Assembly: GCF_030010215.1 (NCBI RefSeq) | Contig: NZ_JASCRR010000003.1 | Location: 124,001-188,000, forward strand | Origin: Tianweitania sp. UT-5YL-CI-8 | GTDB taxonomy: Bacteria; Pseudomonadota; Alphaproteobacteria; Rhizobiales; Rhizobiaceae | Direction: 5' to 3' | Length of the DNA stretch: 64,000 nt | Part shown: positions 36,201 through 44,799 of the stretch, piece after piece | How the letters are laid out: each line of letters starts with the position of its first letter | How positions within the stretch are numbered: the first letter of the stretch is position 1 | Position numbers and translations under genes: made by a program | The notes under the pieces: model-generated | Told to the model about the DNA's origin: nothing | Databases searched by the model: none | Seen by the model: the letters and a program-made list of their open reading frames with translations, nothing else

Positions 36201-36442
36201 GGCTTAGCCCGCGAAGTCCGATCTGCACTGAAATCGCTCGATAAATCGAGCAAGCGCACATCACGCTCATGATGCGCGATGTGCGGGAAATTCCAAAAAG
36301 CGCAAGCAAACCAACCGACCGACCGAGCCGCGATGTCCGGCTTTTTATCTTGCCCTCCTAAACGGTCGTTTCCCGCTGCCCCGCAGCGTCCCGCAACGCT
36401 TGCGATTGCGCACTCTGCAACGCGAGAAACCACGATGATCAT
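36197..36442 (-). CDS. Small ORF bridging transglycosylase and relaxase
   Basis: 81-residue frame whose ATG (36442) overlaps the lytic-transglycosylase stop by 4 bases and whose stop overlaps the relaxase ATG by 4 bases. Both junctions are ATGA, a pattern unlikely for a chance frame. The product (MIIVVSRVAECAIASVAGRC, GWFACAFWNFPHIAHHERDV) has no family I recognise and no clear signal. It could be a real coupling gene or a frame used only to carry ribosomes to the relaxase. Confidence 0.4.
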   Translation of the reverse strand: MIIVVSRVAECAIASVAGRCGAAGNDRLGGQDKKPDIAARSVGWFACAFWNFPHIAHHERDVRLLDLSSDFSADRTSRAKP

Positions 36443-37245
36443 CGCGTTTCTCCTTCCGTTTCCGGCCTGCGCACGAAGAGATCGTTGGAGGATGGCACCA
36501 GGGCTGAGAGATCGACGATCGGTTGACCGTTTGAAGGGCGACCGGAAGGAAGATCGGCGACCGCCGGATCGTCGTCGGGGCGGACAGTCGAGCGCGCAAC
36601 GAAGAGCGGCGCGCGGGACCATGCCGGTCGCGATGCGCTGCCGACAGAACGTGCGATCGAGATGGTGCCGTCGATCATCGGCGTGATCTTCACGACGTAA
36701 TCGATCGTCTCGGCCGGCAGTGCGCGGCCGGTCGCAAGATGCGCATCGTAGCGCGCCGGGCCTGCATTGTAGGCGGCGAGCATCGCGGCGACCGAGCCAT
36801 AGCGGTCGTGCATCTCGCGCAGATAGGCCGTGCCCGCGAGGATGTTGTCGCGCGGCTGCCAAGGATCGCTACCGAGATTGTGCTTCGCGCGCAGTTCGGC
36901 CCATGTCGCGGGCATCACCTGCATCAGGCCGATCGCGCCCTTGGGGGAGAGCGCGCCGGGATCTCCGACGCTTTCGATGCTCATCACCGCGCGTATCCAT
37001 CGCTCGGGAATGTCGAAGCGCTTAGCGGCTTCCGCGATATGCGCAGTCCATGGATCGGGCGACGGTGCTGCGGCGGGCGCGCGATCAGGCGTGCCGCCTC
37101 GTGCTGTCCCGACGGTCGCCGCAGGCTCGCCGGGAGATTGTTCGGCCGACGCGGGAGCCGCCATCGCGACGATCACCGTGCATGCGATCAGTATCGCGAT
37201 GATGGACGGGACGGCAGCGCATGCACCGCCGTCCCGATACGCCAT
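36439..37245 (-). CDS. Lytic transglycosylase (VirB1-like)
   Basis: 268-residue muramidase that opens peptidoglycan for the transfer apparatus. From the ATG at 37245 a signal peptide is evident (VPSIIAILIACTVIVAMAAP, then ASA). The SLT domain has PERWIRAVMSIESVGDPGAL with the catalytic Glu, SPKGAIGLMQVMPATW, DPWQPRDNILAGTAYLREM and AAYNAGPARYDAH. An ATG at 37476 would add 77 residues and leave only 6 bp after the DUF736 stop; I prefer the start with the signal. The C-terminal tail is Pro/Ser-rich. Part of the traF-to-relaxase operon. Confidence 0.9.
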   Translation of the reverse strand: MAYRDGGACAAVPSIIAILIACTVIVAMAAPASAEQSPGEPAATVGTARGGTPDRAPAAAPSPDPWTAHIAEAAKRFDIPERWIRAVMSIESVGDPGALSPKGAIGLMQVMPATWAELRAKHNLGSDPWQPRDNILAGTAYLREMHDRYGSVAAMLAAYNAGPARYDAHLATGRALPAETIDYVVKITPMIDGTISIARSVGSASRPAWSRAPLFVARSTVRPDDDPAVADLPSGRPSNGQPIVDLSALVPSSNDLFVRRPETEGETR

Positions 37246-37482
37246 CAGCCTGCCATCGTGCTCGCTGCGGCCAAGGGCAAGGCTTTGCCGGCGGCCGACA
37301 TTTTCCGGACGGGCATCGTCGTAAGACGTGTTCGCGTTCCGGAAAACAGGCCGCCGCCCTTGACCTCCGCTGCGCGCGACGGCCGCCAGATGGGCGATCG
37401 GGTCGAGGGGATTGACCGGCGCTCGATCGATCAAGGGGATTGAGCCTGGAGAGTGACGAGAACGGTGGCAGCGCATGACCTG

Positions 37483-37809
37483 TCATGCCTCGCCGTCGTT
37501 CTTCTTCTTGCGCGTCCAGTGCAGGTTCCATGTGTCCTTCTTCGCATCGGACTCGAACAGCCGGCAGCGGATCGGCTCGACGAAGGATGGATCGTCAATG
37601 GACAGCGACAGGTAGCTGCCGGCCTTGTCGCCGGTGCGATCCCATGCAGCGCCGACTTCGAGACCGTCGCAGAAGACACGATGGTTCGGCGTGTTTTCGG
37701 CGTCCGAACCCTCTGTGGGAAGGATGGTCACCTCGACATCGAGGGTGAGCGTATGGACGCGGCCGAAGAAGCCGTCGTCGTTGCGGGTGAAGGTTCCAAT
37801 CTGCGCCAT
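37483..37809 (-). CDS. DUF736 family protein
   Basis: 108-residue cytoplasmic protein: MAQIGTFTRNDDGFFGRVHT, TLTLDVEVTILP and GAAWDRTGDKAGSYLSLSID are standard DUF736 blocks. The family is near-universal in this ICE type next to traF and the transglycosylase; its function is unknown. ATG at 37809 with AAAGGA upstream. It follows the TraF stop by 35 bp. Confidence 0.92.
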   Translation of the reverse strand: MAQIGTFTRNDDGFFGRVHTLTLDVEVTILPTEGSDAENTPNHRVFCDGLEVGAAWDRTGDKAGSYLSLSIDDPSFVEPIRCRLFESDAKKDTWNLHWTRKKKNDGEA

Positions 37810-37844
37810 TCCATCTGTCCTTTCGTGGCTGGAGACACGAGCCG

Positions 37845-38405
37845 TCACGGCTCGTCGGAGACCGGCGCACGGAAGCTCTCTGCGGCCGGATCGGGATCGT
37901 CGGTCGTCCAGACAGGGATCGCCCGGCCGACGACTGTTGAGAGGGGAAGCGGCCCGAAATAGCGGCTGTCGAAGCTGTCGGGGCTGTCCCAGTTCATGAA
38001 GAAAGCTTCGCCGGTCCCCAGCGTCCGGCAGCCCTGCCAGGCGGGCAGCGGGCGGCCACGCGTGTCACGATCACGGGCCTCGCCATACGTCGTGCCGTAG
38101 GCGAGGATCTGCGTGCCTGATCGGCAGACGGTGGTGCCGGAAAGTGCCAGCACGCGCTTGATGAGTGGGAGACCGCGCGGCAGGTAGCCGCGCTCGTCCA
38201 GGAAGGCCGCGAGGTCGCCGGGCGGCATGACGACGGCAAGATCGGTGACCTCGATCCGCTTTGCCGAGACGATGCGGTAGAGGCCGACCGGCACGCTGGC
38301 GGACGCATTCCAGATGAAGCGGATGTCGGGTCGGCTCCAAACGGGCGCGGCAATCAGCGCCGTGCCGGCGAGCATCGCGAGAAGGGTCACGCGACGCGCT
38401 CTCAT
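37845..38405 (-). CDS. traF: S26-family conjugal peptidase TraF
   Basis: 186-residue membrane serine peptidase related to signal peptidase I, which matures and cyclises the conjugative pilin TrbC. N-terminal helix RVTLLAMLAGTALIAAPVWS; catalytic Ser in SASVPVGLYR; Lys in LPLIKRVLALSGTTVC; then FMNWDSPDSFDSRYFGPLPL. Its start overlaps the DUF2840 stop by 4 bases. Since no trbC is present in the element, its normal substrate seems to be missing. Confidence 0.92.
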   Translation of the reverse strand: MRARRVTLLAMLAGTALIAAPVWSRPDIRFIWNASASVPVGLYRIVSAKRIEVTDLAVVMPPGDLAAFLDERGYLPRGLPLIKRVLALSGTTVCRSGTQILAYGTTYGEARDRDTRGRPLPAWQGCRTLGTGEAFFMNWDSPDSFDSRYFGPLPLSTVVGRAIPVWTTDDPDPAAESFRAPVSDEP

Positions 38406-38893
38406 GACAGCACCTCGCGGCGGCGCAACCAGGCACGGTGTTGTATGAGCGTGTAGACACGGAACGGCTCATGGACGGCGATGCGATTGGCGATGTGCCG
38501 CCAATGGTCCGGTGCGACATCGATCGGATCTATGCCGAGCGCTTCGATCGCATCGATCGCCTGCAGGACGATCTCGACGTGTCGCCAGCCGACCAGACGC
38601 AACAGGATGTCGCCGCCGGGGCGAACGAAGGGCAGCGTCTGGAAAGGCTCGCCGGCCGCCACGGCGCGCACGATGTCGATGCGCGAGATGACCGTGCCGT
38701 ATTCGTTTCCCGCCCATCGCATGAAGGCGAAGACGCTGCGCGGTGCGAAGGCAACGATGCGGCGATGGCGGTCGAGGCGATGCTCTTCAGCGATCCGGCC
38801 GAAGCGTATCCGGTGCTCGATCTTCTTCTCGCGCCAGGTCAGCTCGACCCGTGTGAGGTCGGACGCGATGGAGTCGTGGAGGCCCGCCTTCAT
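38402..38893 (-). CDS. DUF2840 family protein
   Basis: 163 residues from the ATG at 38893, which has GGGAG seven bases upstream. Typical DUF2840 features: TRVELTWREKKIEHRIRFGR, RRIVAFAPRSVFAFMRWAGN and EYGTVISRIDIVRAVAAGEP. Always found upstream of traF in these elements; function unknown. Overlaps traF by 4 bases, beginning the DUF2840-traF-DUF736-transglycosylase-relaxase run. Confidence 0.9.
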   Translation of the reverse strand: MKAGLHDSIASDLTRVELTWREKKIEHRIRFGRIAEEHRLDRHRRIVAFAPRSVFAFMRWAGNEYGTVISRIDIVRAVAAGEPFQTLPFVRPGGDILLRLVGWRHVEIVLQAIDAIEALGIDPIDVAPDHWRHIANRIAVHEPFRVYTLIQHRAWLRRREVLS

Positions 38894-38971
38894 CGCGTCA
38901 CTCCCTGTCCAGGAGTGAAGCCAATGATGGAAACGACTGCCGAGCGGGACCGCGCCAGGCTTCCACAAATT

Positions 38972-39138
38972 CGCGATCTGGGGGATCGCGTTAGCAAGAA
39001 TCCGAAGGATTCAGTTAGGGAAGTTAGAGGGGCCGGAATCCGCCTGTCGATTCCGAAGGTTACGAGGCGTTTGCGTTCCCGATGGTACGGGATTCGTGTT
39101 CCCGGAAAGTCGGGAGCCGGCGTTCCCGATAGTTCGGG
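38972..39138. repeat. Array of imperfect palindromes next to repA (iteron/origin candidate)
   Basis: Between repA (stop 39192) and DUF2840 lie three related palindromes 23-24 bp apart: GTTCCCGATGGTACGGGA (from 39075), GTTCCCGGAAAGTCGGGA (from 39098) and GTTCCCGATAGTTCGGG (from 39122), consensus GTTCCCG-N4-5-CGGG. Further left are GGAATCCGCCTGTCGATTCC-type and GAATCCGAAGGATTC palindromes and CGCGATC...GATCGCG. The regular spacing of about two helical turns suggests protein binding on one face. It could be RepA iterons (oriV) or the operator of the transfer operon. Confidence 0.55.
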
Positions 39139-39191
39139 TCCGTCCACATGCCATCCACAATGGCGGAGGCACACCGTTAGCAAGCGGGCGT

Positions 39192-40067
39192 TCACCGTCC
39201 ACCTCCCGCCCGTTTCCGGGACACGATGATCAGATCCTTCTCCGTGGGACGGAAGGTCAGACGCTGGCGGCCGTCCGGATCGTCGACCAGCTCCAGGCTA
39301 TAGCCGGGCAGCGGTTGGCGCTTGACGATGGCGCGCAGCTCGAAGCGGAAGCGCCGGAGCGGCGACAGGCTGCCGGACTTCAGATGGAGATGCGGAACGT
39401 CGAAGCTCCAGCCCCAGGTCTGGCGGCCGCCATGCTTGCGCACGAGCCGGTAGAGCCAGCGCTCGAGACCGCCTTTCAAGTCGAAATACTCACGATCGAT
39501 GGTGAGGATCAGCGCGTCATCGAGGACGCCGGCGTAGAACCAGTCGGGCAGGATCAGCTCGATGCCGAGCGACCGGCCTTGGGTGTCGAGCCGCTCCTTC
39601 CATTCGGCGATCCAGGAGAAGCGGTGCCGCCGCCGTTCGGACGGCTGGCGGATCGACGTGACGATCGTGGTCGATTGCAGGCGGTCGAGCGCGGCTTTCA
39701 GCCGGTCGTAGTTGAGGCCTGTGTCCGAGCGTCCGATGAAGGCGAGGATTTCGTAAGGCGTGGCGGCCATGAAGCGCGAGGTGCGCAGGCCGCGATCGCG
39801 CGCATCGACGATCTGCGAGGCGGCCCAGATCAGCACGTCGGCATCCCAAATCGTCGCCATGCCGTGCTCGGCGGTCGCCTCGACGCGGATCGACACATCG
39901 CCCAAGCGGAAGTCGATCGGCGTCACCCGGCGGGATTTGGCGAGGGAGAAGAATGGCCAGGACATCAGGTCCTGCGCGTCGCGGGCGGCGATCTCGCCGG
40001 AGCGTGCCCGGAACAGCTCGAGCTGTTGGCCCTGATATGTGCGGCGCGCGGACACGGAGACGGACAC
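39192..40067 (-). CDS. repA: Replication initiator RepA (RPA family)
   Basis: 291-residue plasmid-type replication initiator (PF10134-like), common in alphaproteobacterial ICEs. Features: LMSWPFFSLAKSRRVTPIDF, MATIWDADVLIWAASQIVDA, TPYEILAFIGRSDTGLNYDR and WLYRLVRKHGGRQTWGWSFD. Autonomous replication after excision would help the element persist. The palindrome array immediately downstream supports a nearby origin. The HTH gene at 40348 is directly upstream, 8 bp from the repA start, so the two are cotranscribed. Confidence 0.88.
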   Translation of the reverse strand: MSVSVSARRTYQGQQLELFRARSGEIAARDAQDLMSWPFFSLAKSRRVTPIDFRLGDVSIRVEATAEHGMATIWDADVLIWAASQIVDARDRGLRTSRFMAATPYEILAFIGRSDTGLNYDRLKAALDRLQSTTIVTSIRQPSERRRHRFSWIAEWKERLDTQGRSLGIELILPDWFYAGVLDDALILTIDREYFDLKGGLERWLYRLVRKHGGRQTWGWSFDVPHLHLKSGSLSPLRRFRFELRAIVKRQPLPGYSLELVDDPDGRQRLTFRPTEKDLIIVSRKRAGGGR

Positions 40068-40075
40068 CGCGACGC

Positions 40076-40348
40076 TCAGCGCGTGCCGGCGGCGACGCGG
40101 CCAGCCGGCGGGGTGTCGGAGCTACAGTTGTTCGGAGCGGCCTCAGAGGTGGACTGGCGGGCGCTGGCCGCGACCCAGGCATGCAGGTCGGAGACGGCGT
40201 AGACGACGCGGCCGCCGAGCTTGTGAAAGATCGGCCCGGTGCCGTCGCAGCGATGTTTTTCCAGCGTGCGGGGCGAAAGGTCGAGGAGGCGCGCGGCCTC
40301 GGGCGTGCGTACGAAACGTGGCCAGTTGTTGTCGGTTTTGTTGTCCAT
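40076..40348 (-). CDS. AlpA/excisionase-like helix-turn-helix protein
   Basis: 90-residue MerR/AlpA-type DNA-binding protein: FVRTPEAARLLDLSPRTLEK, HRCDGTGPIFHKLGGRVVYA and VSDLHAWVAA form the winged-helix excisionase fold. It starts at the ATG 40348. Such proteins sit directly before repA in this ICE type and may regulate excision or replication. Confidence 0.88.
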   Translation of the reverse strand: MDNKTDNNWPRFVRTPEAARLLDLSPRTLEKHRCDGTGPIFHKLGGRVVYAVSDLHAWVAASARQSTSEAAPNNCSSDTPPAGRVAAGTR

Positions 40349-40583
40349 GGTCGGGCTCCGTCGCGTGAGCCGGCAAAGCGGCGTTTCGGTTGCGACGATG
40401 GCGGAAAATCCGCGGCCCGGCGGAGTGACAAAAATCGAGCCCTCTAAGGAAAGTGTCCCCCCTGGCAACACCGGGCGGTTCCTGTATCGGGCAGGTCATG
40501 GAGTTGGCCGCGGATGCGCTCGCGACGACACTTGCAAGGGCCGTGCAGAGGAAGATACCGGCTATCGACTACGGTTCATGATC

Positions 40584-41475
40584 TCATGACCGTGGACTAA
40601 GCCAATGCAGGTAGCCGCCCTCAATGGTCACGCGGGCCGCACTCAGGATTCGGGCAAGGCGACGGCGCTCCGGCGCGTTCTTCCAATCGAGCGCGCGCAT
40701 GGCCCCGGTATCCGGATTGAGCAGAATGCTCGCGACGTGGCGCCGGGACGCTCCCGACTCCACGCCATCCCAGGCGCGTAGCATGAGGGCCGCACGGTGA
40801 AGCTGGAATTGGGAGAGACGCTGATCGCGGGGCCACCGGCCGGACGGTTTGCCATCGAGGTGGCGGTGGAGACGCAGCACATTGCGGATGCGCCAGAAGA
40901 AATATCTATCGCGCGGGATGAGGAATGCCTCATTCACAGGCCGGTCTCCGTCCGGAAACCAGATGCGATGATCGCCGTCTTCATCCGTGGCGACAACGTG
41001 CAGCCCGGCCTCGGTCAGCTCTTCGATGGAGGGGCGTGCGAGCGGGTCAGAAGGCGAGGAGGCAGCAAAGCCGACCGGAGCTTCCGTGACAATCACAGTG
41101 GCAGGGAAGAGCTGCGGACGCCACAAGGGCGCGATTGTGAGGGCGGAGGCAGTGGGATCGGCAGGGAAACTCCAACCCCCAGCGGCGGGACAGACGGGCG
41201 ATCGCCTCGTCCTTCGTCGCCTTGCCGGAAACGATCTCTTCCAGAGCCGTTTTGTACTCCGCACGGTATTCGCGATTACGGCGCAGGAACTCGAAGGACA
41301 CGCCGCCGCGATCGAGCTGGCTCAACTGTTGTTCGAAGTGCGGCGACTGCCAATCCTGCAAGGGCTCCATCTCGAAATCCTCCCCAACCCCGGTTCTTGC
41401 CTTCGGGATGATTCGAGTATTGGCGGAGCTGGAATACTGCCAAGACAGATAATCGGAATGCGGCGAAGCCGGCAA
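40584..41475 (-). pseudogene. DUF6499/DUF2285 regulator, frameshifted
   Basis: Two overlapping frames hold one protein. The N-terminal frame (41475-41047; HSDYLSWQYSSSANTR, PHFEQQLSQLDRGGVSFEFL, AIARLSRRWGLEFP) and the C-terminal frame (to 40584; FPADPTASALTIAPLWRPQL, RYFFWRIRNVLRLHRHLDGK, FQLHRAALMLRAWDG) join at WGLEFP/ADP. One extra base near 41163 in a C-rich run breaks the frame. The intact family has about 290 residues and is thought to regulate the element. Start appears to be TTG at 41475. It could be a sequencing error or true decay. Confidence 0.75.
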
Positions 41476-41500
41476 AAGAACAACCGCAAACTGTGGCGAC

Positions 41501-41764
41501 CTACTGCATCCGCGTCTCGAGCAGATGGCGATAGCCAGTCTCGGTCATCCAGCGTGCGCGAGCGAGATGAGTGTCGTGGATGCGCTGGGCGCGATCCGGA
41601 TCGACGGCGGGATCGAGGCCGAAGACGATGCGCACCACCTCGCGCCAGTCGGCGCCTTCCTCGGCCGCGTCGAGTAGCCTCAGATATGTCGCGAAATGGG
41701 CTTCATCGTAGGCATTGACCCTGTCGGTCAGTGGCGGGCTGTCCTCGAATGCGGCCTCGGTCAT
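41501..41764 (-). CDS. Short DUF2285-family protein
   Basis: 87 residues from the ATG at 41764: FATYLRLLDAAEEGADWREV, VRIVFGLDPAVDPDRAQRIH, LARARWMTETGYRHLLE. This short form precedes the longer DUF2285 regulator in most relatives of this ICE. No ligand known; a DNA-binding regulatory role is assumed. The 430 bp to its right (41765-42195) contain no gene I can support. Confidence 0.85.
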   Translation of the reverse strand: MTEAAFEDSPPLTDRVNAYDEAHFATYLRLLDAAEEGADWREVVRIVFGLDPAVDPDRAQRIHDTHLARARWMTETGYRHLLETRMQ

Positions 41765-42195
41765 CGGCGGGTCCTCGAAGTCTTCGCCTTCGCAGTGCAA
41801 CAACACCGGACACGGCCGAGATGCACCACTTTGGTCGCATGTGGCATCCGACATTCGAGGAATGTCATCATGCCCGAATGATCGCGACTAATTCCATGTT
41901 CGCAGGTTTTTATGTCGATCATGCGTTGATACGGTCGTCGTGGAGGTCGAGGTCTTGTGAATAGTCGAGGCGGTACGCTTTTGAAGCGTCGGTTCGTGGG
42001 TTGAGAGGCATTCCCAAAATTGCCGGGAACCGACATTCAATTTGTCCTGCTCAAGGGCTGCTCCCTCCCGCTGGAGTTGCTGGGCCATCGTGTCGACCGC
42101 ACCGTTCAGTTCACGAAATCCGGACCCAGTTTGCGAAACCTGGAGCACCGCACCAACACAACAATCCACGCACTTGTGGGCGACTATAACGAATC

Positions 42196-42209
42196 GGAAC
42201 GATCGTTCC
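42196..42209. promoter_or_regulatory. Perfect palindrome before the XRE regulator
   Basis: GGAACGATCGTTCC is a perfect 14-base palindrome, followed by a partial copy (AGAACGATAATTCC, 42211-42224), ending about 20 bases before the XRE start at 42245. Two spaced half-palindromes just before a Cro/C1-type gene suggest an autoregulatory operator. Confidence 0.55.
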
Positions 42210-42244
42210 TAGAACGATAATTCCGGTTCTGATTGCCATGCGTC

Positions 42245-42460
42245 ATGGACCTGAAAGAGGTCATGGCGATCAACATGCGTCGGCTGCGCCATGACAAGGA
42301 ATTGACGCAGGAACAAGTGGCCGAGCGCGCCGGGCTGAGCGCCCGCTATGTCGGCTCGATCGAGCGTGGCAAAGTATCGGCGAGTGTCAGCATTCTCGGA
42401 AAGCTGGCGGAGGCCTTTGGGGTCGATCCCTGCGAGTTGATCCGAGTGTCGAAGCGTTGA
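42245..42460 (+). CDS. XRE-family (Cro/C1-type) regulator
   Basis: 71-residue helix-turn-helix protein: MAINMRRLRHDKELTQEQVA, ERAGLSARYVGSIERGKVSA, SVSILGKLAEAFGVDPCELI. Single-domain regulators of this kind control excision or restriction-modification genes. The ATG at 42245 is preferred over an in-frame TTG 12 bases upstream. One of the few plus-strand backbone genes, divergent from the DUF2285 group; the palindrome at 42196-42209 is its likely operator. Confidence 0.9.
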   Translation: MDLKEVMAINMRRLRHDKELTQEQVAERAGLSARYVGSIERGKVSASVSILGKLAEAFGVDPCELIRVSKR

Positions 42461-42469
42461 CGTTCGCCC

Positions 42470-42637
42470 TCACGGGGCGAACGGGTCTATCTCGGTAACG
42501 ATCTCGTCGTCGTCGCCATCGAATTCTGGGGCAGGCACCACCGAGAGTGAGCCATCACCGGCGCGGAAGATGACGATCGAGACCATCAGAGTGGCGGCGA
42601 GGCTGAGGGCGAAGGCCTGCGCATCTGGGAAGGACAT
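42470..42637 (-). CDS. Short single-helix membrane protein
   Basis: 55 residues from the ATG at 42637, with AGGAGT about 8 bases upstream. One hydrophobic helix (FALSLAATLMVSIVIFRAG) and a strongly acidic C-terminus (EFDGDDDEIVTEIDPFAP). No family recognised. It converges with the XRE gene, stops 9 bp apart. To its right, 42638-43093 holds no gene I can support. Confidence 0.5.
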   Translation of the reverse strand: MSFPDAQAFALSLAATLMVSIVIFRAGDGSLSVVPAPEFDGDDDEIVTEIDPFAP

Positions 42638-43093
42638 TGTTCCGACTCCTGTTTTGAGGCGGGAGGACTTCCCGCTCGACAGGCGCCGACGTGTTCGGGC
42701 ACGGCCGCGGTCACCGCTGAGGCTCGTCCTCAGCGGCGGCATGCTCTGCATAGTCCGACCCTTCAGGGTTGACCGTGGAAGGTCGTGATTGAAACCAAGG
42801 TCAGCCTCAAAGAGCGGGTGTGCTGTCCGCTGGACGGGTGCTGGTCATGCTTAGTAAGTGCGTTGCCGGAAGGCTCGAACCGCAATTGCAAAGGTCGGGA
42901 ATCGGCCGTCTCGGCGCCAACAGGATGTGGTGTCAGGGCGTGCGCGGCGGTCGCGACGGGCGCCCCCATCGAGAGCACATCGCCTCATGAGAGCAGGAAA
43001 ATCGGAGATGTGCGGTTCCGGCGCGCGCAAACAGGGCCTTCGTGACGCCGTGTTTCTTCGCCATGAGGTAAGGACGATACTGGCGAGGCTTGT

Positions 43094-43540
43094 ATGCGCA
43101 TGCGTTGTTCCATTACTGACCTGTCCGCATGCATTGCGGTTACGCTGGCGTTGATTGGCTGCACGTCGGCACAGGATGTCTCGATGGCGGCGCCGGAGTT
43201 AGCCGAGCCGAAAGTGGTGATGGAAGCCGACCCAGCGCCGCCTTACACCTATTGGGCGCCGGAGGGCTCCACGATCCGCAATCATCCCCGCGATCCCATG
43301 ACCTGGATCGCTGAGAGCGCGGACGGGTCGCGCAAGTTCTATTTCGGTGACCAGTGCCAAGCGTCGCAGTTTCAGCGTTTTGTCGGACAGCCGCTCGATG
43401 CGCTTCCCGAGAAGTCGACGGGGGCGATCTGGCGGATGGCGTGCTCGACCTGCGCCGTGACGTCGGATCTCGGTCGCGATCGGATGAACGTGTTCTACGA
43501 CGACAACTCGCGAACGATCACTAGCATCTCTTGCGGTTAA
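43094..43540 (+). CDS. Lipoprotein with I78 peptidase-inhibitor-like domain
   Basis: 148 residues. Lipoprotein signal with ALIGC (Cys about 23), then a proline-rich linker and a C-terminal domain resembling the I78 inhibitor family: FQRFVGQPLDALPEKSTGAI, VTSDLGRDRMNVFYDDNSRT, ITSISCG. The family pattern (FVGQ....L ... R.V...... D...DRLN...D..G.I....CG) is matched, though two extra cysteines (ACSTC) are unusual. Probably an envelope inhibitor of serine proteases. ATG at 43094 with GGCGAGG upstream. Confidence 0.7.
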   Translation: MRMRCSITDLSACIAVTLALIGCTSAQDVSMAAPELAEPKVVMEADPAPPYTYWAPEGSTIRNHPRDPMTWIAESADGSRKFYFGDQCQASQFQRFVGQPLDALPEKSTGAIWRMACSTCAVTSDLGRDRMNVFYDDNSRTITSISCG

Positions 43541-43570
43541 GCCAGACCGAGCCGCCGCGAACATGAAAGA

Positions 43571-43594
43571 GCCCGGCGGCTTACGCCGCCGGGC
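43571..43594. terminator. Bidirectional terminator between I78 gene and ssb
   Basis: Perfect 10-bp stem GCCCGGCGGC (43571-43580), loop TTAC, GCCGCCGGGC (43585-43594), between two convergent genes. It is flanked by AAAGA on the left and CCTTTGA on the right, giving short T runs on both strands. Confidence 0.8.
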
Positions 43595-43610
43595 CTTTGA
43601 TCCGAACAAC

Positions 43611-44015
43611 TCAGAACGGTATCTGGTCGTCGTATTCGCGCTGGTTGGCGCCCTGGCTGTCGGCCTCCTTCGCCTTGCTGAGGAAGTCCACCGTTTCGGC
43701 GATGATCTCCGTGCTGTAGCGCTCGACGCCGTCCCTGTCGGTCCACTTCGTGTAATGGATGCGGCCGCGGACCAGCACCTTCATTCCCTTCTCGCAATAC
43801 TGCTGGACCGTCTTGCCGAGGCCGTTGAAGCAGGTGATGCGGTGCCATTCGGTGTCCTGCACCCGGTAGCCGTCCTTGTCCCGTAGAACCTTGCCGTCCG
43901 CGTAGCGAGGGCGCGAGGTGGCCAGCGTGAAGCGCGTGATGCAGGTCTCGTTGACGGTGGTGACGGTTTCGGGGTCCTGGCCGATGTTGCCGGCGAGAAT
44001 GACGATGTTCTGCAT
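43611..44015 (-). CDS. ssb: Single-stranded DNA-binding protein
   Basis: 134-residue SSB: OB-fold opening MQNIVILAGNIGQDPETVTT, CITRFTLATSRPR, WHRITCFNGLGKTVQQYCEK, GMKVLVRGRIHYTKW and DGVERYSTEIIAETVDFLSK. The conserved acidic C-terminal tip is DDQIPF. It protects single-stranded DNA during replication or transfer of the element. It terminates at the hairpin 43571-43594. Confidence 0.93.
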   Translation of the reverse strand: MQNIVILAGNIGQDPETVTTVNETCITRFTLATSRPRYADGKVLRDKDGYRVQDTEWHRITCFNGLGKTVQQYCEKGMKVLVRGRIHYTKWTDRDGVERYSTEIIAETVDFLSKAKEADSQGANQREYDDQIPF

Positions 44016-44799
44016 GGTAGGTCTCCGTTGCTTCTGTCCGAGGGACCATCCCTCCGACGAGACCCGGCCAAGCCCGCCGGAGGCCGGTTGCAATCGAAGG
44101 CTCGCCGCCAAGTTCCGGTGTGGGGCGGGCAGTCGCGCTTGTGCGACAACACGGCCGGAAGCTTGGTGGTTGCTGCCGGCAGCCGCTCGGGCTTAGGGGA
44201 TCAGTCAGTCGGAGGGCTTGTCCTGCGACAAGGCTCTTCGGAGGCGACAGCAGCTCGATCGTCCCTGCTGGCCAGACATCGGACATGGTCTAAGGCCCCA
44301 CCATTCGACGCGACCGGATCGCTGACGCGACAGGCCATTCCCGCTCCTGCAAACGCCATGGTGAGGAGATGATGAGGGCCGCCGAGAAATGGACGCTCAG
44401 GGCCGCCTCGGCTCAAAGGCTCCGTGCCGGTCTTGCATGCAGAAAAGAATGAAGGGATGGGTAGCGCAACCGCACCCACGATTGCGAAGCAACCCCGAAG
44501 GCTGAGGCGCTACTTGACGAAGCTCGACGACCGCGGACGCCTGCTGGCGCAGGTCAGGTTAGGAACAAGGAGGGCAAACGACTTTACGAAAGTGCACGTC
44601 GATCCCGCATGAGCGAGGCGGACGGTCCGGCGTGAATGCGGCGGGCAATTCAGGCAACCGGCCGGATTTGCGGTGACGGATTGAATTCGCTGTTAGTCGC
44701 CAATCTTGGCGCGAAACGCTATTTACGGCGTTGCAATATCAGACGCAAAAGTCTCATTTTCATCGGGATTTTCGCGACGGAAGCATACAAGACAGGTTC
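44016..44799. other. 784 bp gap without a supported gene
   Basis: Contains the upstream region of ssb and then the start region of the hydrolase gene. Frames at 44201-44479 (minus) and 44424-44612 (plus) are open but show no family resemblance, unusual composition and no good ribosome site, so I do not call them. The last 100 bp are clearly AT-richer than the element backbone, which fits a cargo boundary near 44.65 kb. Confidence 0.4.

Noticed and set aside
44201-44612. Two open frames in the gap upstream of the hydrolase
   Set aside because: No family resemblance, poor ribosome sites and odd composition.
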